Positions 58,341 to 64,000 of a stretch of DNA of 64,000 nt are shown here, piece after piece. Source of the DNA: Flavobacterium noncentrifugens (lineage in GTDB: Bacteria > Bacteroidota > Bacteroidia > Flavobacteriales > Flavobacteriaceae); contig NZ_FNEZ01000001.1 of assembly GCF_900100375.1 (NCBI RefSeq), forward strand, positions 860,394 through 924,393, given 5' to 3'. The position numbers were made by a program, and so were the translations under genes. Positions within the stretch are counted from its first letter, which is position 1, and the number at the start of each line of letters is the position of its first letter. The notes under the pieces were generated by a model. It worked only from the letters and a program-made list of their open reading frames with translations. It was not told the origin of the DNA and did no database searches.

Positions 58341-60734
58341 TTAATTTTCAGCTTCGGGATCGGGGATGGTGTCGTTGGTTATTGTATTCTGGAGCGAGAA
58401 AGTTTTCTGAACGACTACTGGAATAACCTGTTTTGCCGTTGGTGTGATTTTCTTTTTGATCACGACGGCATCGGTGAGTACAAAAGGCATCGGCATCATC
58501 CAGGATTTGCGTTTTTCCATGCTGTAAGCGGGGTTATTCATTAAATCAAATGAGGATTCCATCAGTTCCATGTCTAAAATCGTTTTTGACGGAATCATGA
58601 ATTGCAGTTCCAAAGGTTGGTTGTCAACCACATAATAACTGATGATTTTCCTGTTTTTTCTTAAATAAAGTGATCCTTTTTGCCCTAAAGGCTCAGCGCC
58701 GTTGGCTTTCATGTTGTGGAAAACCATATTATCATTGGCAAAAATATCGTAGCGGTTGACTTTTCTATTTGGCGTGATGCGGATTTTTAAGTAGCGGTAT
58801 TTTCCAATGATCGAATCTTTTAAGAAATCAATTTGTGGTTCTTCAAGATCGCGAACTAAAGCTGTAGCAGCAAACGTAAACTCAGAGTTGTATTTGCTGA
58901 AAAGCGGATTAACATTCAAAAATAAAGGATTTACCGAATTATCGGCAAGATAAATTTTCGTCCATTCGTCAAGCGATTTGTCATAACTCGCCCAGTATGC
59001 TTTGTCTTTGTCGGCATCATAAATATAATCGAGGCTGTTTGGTTTGGCTTTTCCGAGTTCATAATTTGAGTTTAAATGCGCCATTACGAAACAGGCAATT
59101 GCACATCCGAAAAATAAAATCGCCCAAAGCCCTTTCTTTGAAAACAAACCCAAAATTGGTAAAAGCAACGAAAAAACGAGCACGGTTAAAACGGCGCTTC
59201 CTGCAAGGATTTTTAATCCAAGGCCGATTGGGAACATGATCATATAAGGTACATAAATGACCAATGCCGGAATGCTCATAATTAAATTGAATATCGGATT
59301 TGTCTTTTGCGTGACTACAAACCAGCCCAGCATTAGAACCGAACAGAAAACCGGAATAATAAAAAATCCGGCTCCGGGCAAATAACAGGCAATGCCAAGA
59401 TTTAGTAAAATCCATAAAATTATCGGCGCAATTGAATGGTTTAATGTGAGGTTCTCGGTTCTTGATCGGACGTAAAACAAAAACGAAACCGCGAGGCTCA
59501 AAAAGAGGAACGCACCTATATAATAATGTCCATTATACGTAAATCCCTGTTGGATGTCTTTGTACTGTGGATAAATTTCGAGCAGTAATTTCCATCCGAA
59601 AAAAGCGACGCAACCAGAAACGATCAATGATCCGAAAAGCGGAATAAATCCTTTTCCGATTTCGGCTACAGCCAATGTGCGTTTGCCAATCCCGATAAAA
59701 ATGAAGAACAGCAATAGTAATAAACTCACGATCAGCATGGGGAAAACCCATGAAAACGGATAGCTTACAAAATAAAAAGGGGTGTTGAAATAAATGTAAT
59801 CCTGGTCTGAATTCAGGTTGTTCAAATCGGAATTTGAAAAATATTTTAAAAGCGGCATCAGATAACTGCCTTGATGTTCGACAGTTTTCGGACTCAAATG
59901 CGCCAAATCATCCTGCGCCGTATGGTAATTAAAATGATCATCAATGAAAGCGAAATTAAAGCCCTGAATTTTTCCCTGCTCGCGAAAAACGGTCAGATCG
60001 GTATCGTTTGGAAGCATTTTGTAAATGCTATACATGAGTGAATTAGAAGCTGGATATTTTGGGTTTGCAGCAGAAAATTCTTTGACCATTTTAGCATTTC
60101 CGCCATTGACTTCCATAAACATATATGCCGGGCCCGAAGTGCCGCGCGCTTCAAAATTAACGGCAAGCCCAACATCTTTTGCCCATTTGCTTTGCGTAAC
60201 AAACAAAGCGGCACCGTTTAAACCGAGTTCTTCAGCATCAGAAAAAAGAATGAGGATGTCGTTTTTATGCGGTGTTTTGTTGTGGATAAAAGCACGAACG
60301 CTTTCAAGAATGGTTGCAATTCCGGTCGCATCATCGCCTGCGCCATGCGAATAGGAATGCGGAGCACTGTCGTAATGTGAAAGCAACAGCAAGGCTTTTG
60401 AGTTGTTTGATCCTTTGATCCGGGCAAGGATATTTTTAGATTTGACCAGATTACCCCAATCTGAAAGCGTGGTTCCTTCTTCGATTTTGGTTTCAAGCCC
60501 TAATTTTTGGAGTTCTTTTTCAATGGATGAAGCCACATTTTTATGGTTTTCTGAACCGATGTAATGTGGTTTTTCCGAAATTGCTTTTACATATTCGAGT
60601 GCTCTTTTGGTTGAAAAATCTGACAATAACGGCTCGTCAGCGGGAAGCCATTGCGGCATAATTGTGAAATAAACCCAGCTTAGAACGGCTGAAATGAACA
60701 GGATTGATAAAAGAGCGGTATATTTTTTTTTCAT
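58341..60734 (-). CDS. M28-family membrane metallopeptidase
   Basis: 797 residues. One N-terminal anchor (YTALLSILFISAVLSWVYF), an extracytoplasmic M28 domain (~45-310) with zinc residues in LLSHYDSAPHS, GAGDDATGIA, FSDAEELGLNGA and FIDDHFNYHTAQDD, then about eight to nine transmembrane helices (~320-560) and a C-terminal beta-rich domain (~580-797). The layout is that of FXNA/ER-type aminopeptidase relatives. Cleaves N-terminal residues of peptides outside the cytoplasm; specificity unknown. Second gene of the operon from 61103. Confidence 0.9.
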   Translation of the reverse strand: MKKKYTALLSILFISAVLSWVYFTIMPQWLPADEPLLSDFSTKRALEYVKAISEKPHYIGSENHKNVASSIEKELQKLGLETKIEEGTTLSDWGNLVKSKNILARIKGSNNSKALLLLSHYDSAPHSYSHGAGDDATGIATILESVRAFIHNKTPHKNDILILFSDAEELGLNGAALFVTQSKWAKDVGLAVNFEARGTSGPAYMFMEVNGGNAKMVKEFSAANPKYPASNSLMYSIYKMLPNDTDLTVFREQGKIQGFNFAFIDDHFNYHTAQDDLAHLSPKTVEHQGSYLMPLLKYFSNSDLNNLNSDQDYIYFNTPFYFVSYPFSWVFPMLIVSLLLLLFFIFIGIGKRTLAVAEIGKGFIPLFGSLIVSGCVAFFGWKLLLEIYPQYKDIQQGFTYNGHYYIGAFLFLSLAVSFLFYVRSRTENLTLNHSIAPIILWILLNLGIACYLPGAGFFIIPVFCSVLMLGWFVVTQKTNPIFNLIMSIPALVIYVPYMIMFPIGLGLKILAGSAVLTVLVFSLLLPILGLFSKKGLWAILFFGCAIACFVMAHLNSNYELGKAKPNSLDYIYDADKDKAYWASYDKSLDEWTKIYLADNSVNPLFLNVNPLFSKYNSEFTFAATALVRDLEEPQIDFLKDSIIGKYRYLKIRITPNRKVNRYDIFANDNMVFHNMKANGAEPLGQKGSLYLRKNRKIISYYVVDNQPLELQFMIPSKTILDMELMESSFDLMNNPAYSMEKRKSWMMPMPFVLTDAVVIKKKITPTAKQVIPVVVQKTFSLQNTITNDTIPDPEAEN

Positions 60735-60752
60735 GAAACGGATTGTTTGGGG

Positions 60753-61103
60753 CTAAACGTCCTTTTTTACGAGCATGTAAAAGTCATTTTCAAGGGATAA
60801 ATAACCTTGATCGTACAGAAAATGATAGGTATTTCCGGTTTTGGTTTGCAGGATATTGGTAAAATAATCAAAATCGAAACCCTTATTGATGAGTTTATTT
60901 TTAGTTGTTTTTGATTTTCCTTCGGTGTTTATTTCAGACAGGATGCGGTAATTCTTGCGGAGCTTGTTGTTGACGTTTCGCATGAAATTCGTACTGTCTT
61001 TATTGATTTTGTTGTTGAATGCGTTTCGGCAGCCGTCACTGCAGAATTTTTTGTCTTCGCGGCCGATGATTTTTTCTCCGCATTCCGGGCATAACTTTGT
61101 CAT
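60753..61103 (-). CDS. Zinc-ribbon protein, function unknown
   Basis: 116 residues. The N terminus has four Cys in two pairs, CPECGEKIIG and FCSDGCRNAFNNK, typical of a DUF2116-like zinc ribbon. The rest is charged, with a C-terminal GNTYHFLYDQGYLSLENDFYMLV. Cytoplasmic. First gene of the M28-ORF6N-SDR operon, 18 bp before the peptidase. Confidence 0.75.
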   Translation of the reverse strand: MTKLCPECGEKIIGREDKKFCSDGCRNAFNNKINKDSTNFMRNVNNKLRKNYRILSEINTEGKSKTTKNKLINKGFDFDYFTNILQTKTGNTYHFLYDQGYLSLENDFYMLVKKDV

Positions 61104-61143
61104 AATGGCAGATATTTATTGTTTTTAATGGCGTATACTCAGT

Positions 61144-61174
61144 CAAATATAGGAATTAAATTTCCAATTGCAAA
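61144..61174 (-). promoter_or_regulatory. Consensus promoter of the zinc-ribbon/M28 operon
   Basis: TTTG (61174-61171), 19-nt spacer and TATATTTG (61151-61144) on the minus strand; both boxes exact. Leader about 35 nt. Confidence 0.65.
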
Positions 61175-61218
61175 CGATTACAATCAACTACAAACGAAAA
61201 TAAACGCTTTACAACCGA

Positions 61219-61246
61219 TTGTTTTTCAATACTTGCCACATCTTTG
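61219..61246 (+). promoter_or_regulatory. Candidate ssb promoter
   Basis: TTG (61219-61221), 17-nt spacer, CATCTTTG (61239-61246), one mismatch from TANNTTTG. Leader about 47 nt. Confidence 0.4.
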
Positions 61247-61298
61247 CCCTGTTGATTCGACACAAGCAAAATTTCATTAATATTAAAATTTATAAGCC

Positions 61299-61631
61299 AT
61301 GAATGCATTAAGAAACAAAGTACAACTAATTGGGCACCTTGGAAATGACCCTGAAATCATCAATCTGGAATCTGGAAAAAAAGGAGCAAAATTCACAATC
61401 GCAACAAACGAAACTTATAAGAATGACCAGGGAGAAAAAATTACCGAAACACAATGGCATTATGTTGTTGCCTGGGGAAAAGCTGCCGAAATTATCGAGA
61501 AGTACGTGACCAAGGGAAAAGAAGTCGCCATTGAAGGCAAATTGGTGCATAGAAGCTACGAGGATAAGAATAAAGAAAAGCGGTATGTCACCGAAATTGT
61601 CGTCAACGAATTGCTGTTATTAGGCAAATAA
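61299..61631 (+). CDS. Single-stranded DNA-binding protein, short form
   Basis: 110 residues: one OB fold only (NKVQLIGHLGNDPEIINLESG, ATNETYKNDQGEKITETQWHYVVAWGKAAEI, then GKEVAIEGKLVHRSYEDKN). The acidic C-terminal tail of housekeeping SSB (DDDxPF) is missing; the protein ends NELLLLGK. It binds single-stranded DNA but should not recruit partners through the tail, so it is likely an accessory SSB, perhaps linked to transformation or repair. Confidence 0.92.
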   Translation: MNALRNKVQLIGHLGNDPEIINLESGKKGAKFTIATNETYKNDQGEKITETQWHYVVAWGKAAEIIEKYVTKGKEVAIEGKLVHRSYEDKNKEKRYVTEIVVNELLLLGK

Positions 61632-61713
61632 TCATTTTCGAGTTAGCGAAAAAGGCGCTTTAATCTTACGGGTTTAGTTTAAAAGACGGTATAAAAAAGC
61701 TAAGTTTTCAACA

Positions 61714-61727
61714 CGAAAACGTTTTCG
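61714..61727. promoter_or_regulatory. Perfect palindrome CGAAAACGTTTTCG
   Basis: 14-bp perfect palindrome, extended outward as CAC/GTG, in the gap between ssb and the 61806 gene. The GAAAACGTTTTC form with a central CG is the classical LacI-family operator shape. No T-run follows, so it is not an ordinary terminator. Confidence 0.4.
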
Positions 61728-61805
61728 CGTGCCTAATTGACAAACAAATGTTAATTTATAAATGCAATTGATTTACTTTTAAAGCCTTATCATTTACAAA
61801 AAGGC

Positions 61806-62258
61806 ATGAATTATTTTAAAAAGGCAATGGTTGTTATGATGTTTTTTCTGGGCTTTCAAGTTTCTGAAGCGCAGGTTGGAATTAATACCCCAACACCTTT
61901 AAGCACGTTGGATATTAACGGAAATTTATCTTTAAAAACGATTGGAGTTCCAACTGCATTAAACGGTGGGCCAGGAGGAAGTGCCACTCAAATTTCTGAT
62001 GGCGTTTATATTTCATTGACGCCGCTTTCGGGAAGTCCGGAATTTATTTTGCCGAATGCAACCAATGTTCCGGGAAGGATTTATATTTTGAGGAATATTT
62101 CTACGACAGTAACTGCGCAATTGTATAGTTTCGGAGGAGGATTTTATGCCAAAGATGCTATAGTGACGACCGCCGCACCTTTAAATTTGCCTGCTAATGG
62201 AAATTTAAAAACGATTATAATTATTAGCGACGGACAAAACTGGACGTACATTTTCTAA
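61806..62258 (+). CDS. Small exported protein with VGINTxxP/LDINGN motif
   Basis: 150 residues. Signal peptide (KAMVVMMFFLGFQVSEAQ) followed by VGINTPTPLSTLDINGNLSLK, a motif seen at the N terminus of many flavobacterial surface and tail-fibre-like proteins. Low Cys, beta-rich, ending DGQNWTYIF. Here only the head is present without the usual long C-terminal part. The stop is directly adjacent to the end of the convergent CAT-like gene. Function unknown. Confidence 0.7.
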   Translation: MNYFKKAMVVMMFFLGFQVSEAQVGINTPTPLSTLDINGNLSLKTIGVPTALNGGPGGSATQISDGVYISLTPLSGSPEFILPNATNVPGRIYILRNISTTVTAQLYSFGGGFYAKDAIVTTAAPLNLPANGNLKTIIIISDGQNWTYIF

Positions 62259-62888
62259 TTAGCTGTTCATTTCTTCCTGAAAACAATTCACAAATTGTCC
62301 CACATGAAAGCCATCCATTAAACCATGGTGCACATGTACCGACATAGCCATAGTGCGCTTACCGGTTTTCGAAACCATCATTTTGCCAAAAGATATTTTC
62401 GGGCAACTGTCCGGAAATGTAAAACTCCGTGCGTGGGAAAGGGAAGTAAAATTTACCCAGGGAATCGCCGAAAAGTGAATCAGATTATCCTGTTCGAAGC
62501 TTCGTGTGAAAAGTCCGGATGTATTTTTAACGCGTTCTATTTCTGTGATCGCTGAATTTCGGAACACATTAAAATCAGAATTGAATTCTATCAGAGAAAA
62601 ACCAAACGAACCATCTTCGCGGCTTATCGTCGCCGATACGTCGACCCTGTCATAAATAAACACCTGCTCATTGTCTATGCGGTAACGAAAGGCTTCGATA
62701 GTGTTTATGGCAATTAAAGTTTTATGCAGGTAATAAGTAAAAAATGAAATGCCATCTGCTTTTGAAAATTCATAAGCTTTGGTACAATCAATTTCGACAA
62801 CAACACCAAAGAAAGGGTCATCAAATTTCCGGAAGAAATTAAAATGCTCCTTTCGTGGCCAACTGTCAAGGTTTAAAAGCGTTTTCAT
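62259..62888 (-). CDS. Chloramphenicol acetyltransferase-like protein
   Basis: 209 residues of the CAT fold. Catalytic motif HVHHGLMDGFHVGQF corresponds to the HHxxxDG of CAT; WPRKEHFNFFRKFDDPFF and FTSLSHARSF regions also match. Family members acetylate chloramphenicol or other hydroxyl compounds with acetyl-CoA; a chromosomal flavobacterial copy need not give resistance. Overlaps the HAD gene by four bases, so the two are co-translated. Confidence 0.88.
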   Translation of the reverse strand: MKTLLNLDSWPRKEHFNFFRKFDDPFFGVVVEIDCTKAYEFSKADGISFFTYYLHKTLIAINTIEAFRYRIDNEQVFIYDRVDVSATISREDGSFGFSLIEFNSDFNVFRNSAITEIERVKNTSGLFTRSFEQDNLIHFSAIPWVNFTSLSHARSFTFPDSCPKISFGKMMVSKTGKRTMAMSVHVHHGLMDGFHVGQFVNCFQEEMNS

Positions 62889-63574
62889 TGTTGAAACAGT
62901 GATAAAATGTCGGTAATTTTTTCGAAATTTTTAAAGTTTTCGTGTTCCACTTTATGATCAATCCGCTCATGAGCCCAGGTTGTGTGAAACGGGATGTGAA
63001 TTGCGTGCCCGCCAATGCCAAGCACTGGAAGCACATCCGATTTTAACGAATTTCCAATCATTAAAAATTCTGAAGGATGAATGTCAAGGCGTTTGACCAA
63101 ATCGGAATAATCAACATCCTGCTTGTCAGACATGACTTCAATGTGGTGGAAATATTTTCCAAGACCTGAATTGTGCAGTTTTCTGCGTTGATCCAATAAA
63201 TCGCCTTTGGTAGCAACAACGAGTTTATAATTTTTTTTCAGAGTTTCTAGAGTGTCTTCCACACCATCGAGCAATTCGATCGGTTTTTCAAGCAGTTCTT
63301 TGCCATACTGAATAATCTTTGCAATGGTTTCATTGCTGATCGTATTGTTGGAAATCTTTAAAGCCGCTTCAATCATTGAAAGAATGTAGCCTTTAATGCC
63401 GTATCCATACAATTTTAAATTCCCGATTTCTGTCTTGAAAAGTTCCTGCGAAAGGGTATGTCTTGACAAATAAGGCAACAGCAATTCACAAAATTTTTCC
63501 TCTGTTTCCTGAAAATACGGCTCGTTGACCCAAAGGGTATCATCGGCATCGAACGCGATTACTTTAACCTGCAT
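62885..63574 (-). CDS. HAD-superfamily hydrolase
   Basis: 229 residues. HAD motif I FDADDTLWVN, motif II VVATKG, motif III/IV FLMIGNSLKSDVLPVLGIGG; the cap domain lies between I and II. A phosphatase with unknown substrate. Four-base overlap with the CAT-like gene downstream. Confidence 0.9.
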   Translation of the reverse strand: MQVKVIAFDADDTLWVNEPYFQETEEKFCELLLPYLSRHTLSQELFKTEIGNLKLYGYGIKGYILSMIEAALKISNNTISNETIAKIIQYGKELLEKPIELLDGVEDTLETLKKNYKLVVATKGDLLDQRRKLHNSGLGKYFHHIEVMSDKQDVDYSDLVKRLDIHPSEFLMIGNSLKSDVLPVLGIGGHAIHIPFHTTWAHERIDHKVEHENFKNFEKITDILSLFQQ

Positions 63575-63607
63575 AATATAATTTTTAAACGCAATTGCGA
63601 GTGAAAT

Positions 63608-64000
63608 TTAATTGATCGTTTCCCCATTTGGAACTTCAGCATCCGGATTTACAAATACGAGTTTTCCTGCCGCATTTGCAGCCATCAGGATCATGCCCTG
63701 GCTTTCTACGCCGCGCAAATTTCTCGGAGCCAGATTGACTAGAACGGTCACTTTTTGTCCGATGATTCCTTCAGGCGAAAAACTTTCTGCAATGCCTGAA
63801 ACAATGGTGCGAATGTCAATTCCGGTGTCAACTTTTAAAACCAAAAGCTTGTTTGCTTTCGGCATTTTTTCAGCTTCGATGATTGTTCCGGTGCGCAAAT
63901 CCATTTTTGCAAAATCTTCAAATTGGATCAGGTCTTTTTGAGGTTCGGCTTTTTTATTTTCAGCTTTATTTGCTGTTTTAGTCGCTTCAAGTTTATCGAT
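63608..64000 (-). CDS. metG: Methionyl-tRNA synthetase C-terminal part (cut by window end)
   Basis: 131 codons of an open frame that continues beyond the window. It encodes the tRNA-binding OB domain found at the C terminus of MetRS: FEDFAKMDLRTGTIIEAEKMPKANKLLVLKVDTG, LAPRNLRGVESQGMILMA, ending NPDAEVPNGETIN. The upstream Lys/Glu-rich linker (ATKTANKAENKKAEPQKD) supports a fusion to a MetRS core rather than a free trbp111 protein. The ATG at 63904 is internal. Convergent with nothing; transcribed toward the HAD gene. Confidence 0.85.
   Translation of the reverse strand: MDKLEATKTANKAENKKAEPQKDLIQFEDFAKMDLRTGTIIEAEKMPKANKLLVLKVDTGIDIRTIVSGIAESFSPEGIIGQKVTVLVNLAPRNLRGVESQGMILMAANAAGKLVFVNPDAEVPNGETIN

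Noticed and set aside
62259..62888. Acquired chloramphenicol resistance gene
   Set aside because: No mobile element, integron or unusual composition around it; it is coupled to a HAD gene, so an ordinary chromosomal CAT-like enzyme is more likely.
1..64000. tRNA or rRNA genes, prophage or insertion sequence
   Set aside because: Intergenic spaces are short and show no cloverleaf, rRNA-like or transposase sequence; the ORF6N remnant alone is not evidence of a prophage.

Overview
The window looks like a chromosomal piece of a gliding-clade member of Flavobacteriaceae (Flavobacterium or a close relative). Evidence: low-to-moderate GC; Bacteroidetes-type promoters (TTTG, 17-22 nt, TANNTTTG) and very few Shine-Dalgarno sites; the ricT-gldH-pbp1A gene order; DUF4292, DUF4421 and HU-CCDC81/SPOR proteins; a carotenoid cyclase; and many lipoproteins with short signal peptides ending in a Cys. 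Both edges cut genes: a sugar nucleotidyltransferase on the left and metG on the right. I see no rRNA, tRNA, CRISPR array, prophage or transposase.

Layout. 1-9.3 kb: envelope and housekeeping genes (nucleotidyltransferase, TPR protein, DUF4292 lipoprotein, degenerate-LytM EnvC-like protein, thioesterase, SPOR protein, dprA, trpS, a PlsC-like acyltransferase). 9.3-16.9 kb: an ECF sigma factor overlapping a long anti-sigma/beta-barrel protein, recA, a second PlsC-like acyltransferase next to an acyl-ACP desaturase, and an HD hydrolase. 16.9-31.9 kb: a haem biosynthesis region. On the minus strand an AraC regulator is followed by hemH, a MATE transporter, hemJ, an NtrY-like kinase and an enoyl-CoA hydratase. 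On the plus strand lie hemA, hemC, hemD, hemE, two small genes, hemF, a DUF4421 protein, hemB and a c-type cytochrome. Together these cover glutamyl-tRNA to protohaem except GltX and HemL; HemJ supplies the protoporphyrinogen oxidase step.

32-47 kb: an MGMT-like protein whose catalytic Cys is replaced by Tyr, a serine hydrolase, an exonuclease, a SpmA/SpmB-like membrane protein, a scoA/scoB pair split by a fibronectin-type lipoprotein gene, pbp1A-gldH-ricT, a TrhO with an extra C-terminal domain, a bacilliredoxin and lycopene cyclase. 47-53 kb: a metal-ion block with an outer-membrane protein, an Nramp transporter fused to a universal-stress domain, a DtxR/MntR regulator, and feoA-feoB with a 40-residue Cys-rich partner. 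TTTAGA-containing sites lie at the mntH and feoA promoters. 53-64 kb: SCO1-like protein, M13 peptidase, cation efflux, an operon (zinc ribbon, M28 peptidase, frameshifted ORF6N gene, NAD-binding protein), ssb, a small exported protein, a CAT-like acetyltransferase, a HAD hydrolase and the metG 3' end.

The most distinctive non-coding signals are two interspersed repeat families. One has five 69-126 bp copies with conserved ends, four of them just downstream of a gene on the same strand. The other has six AACCATTAAGGAATTAAG inverted-repeat elements, four of them in the haem gene region. Starts were moved to the position where family similarity, a signal peptide or a promoter requires it. All functional names come from reading motifs; no database search was run.
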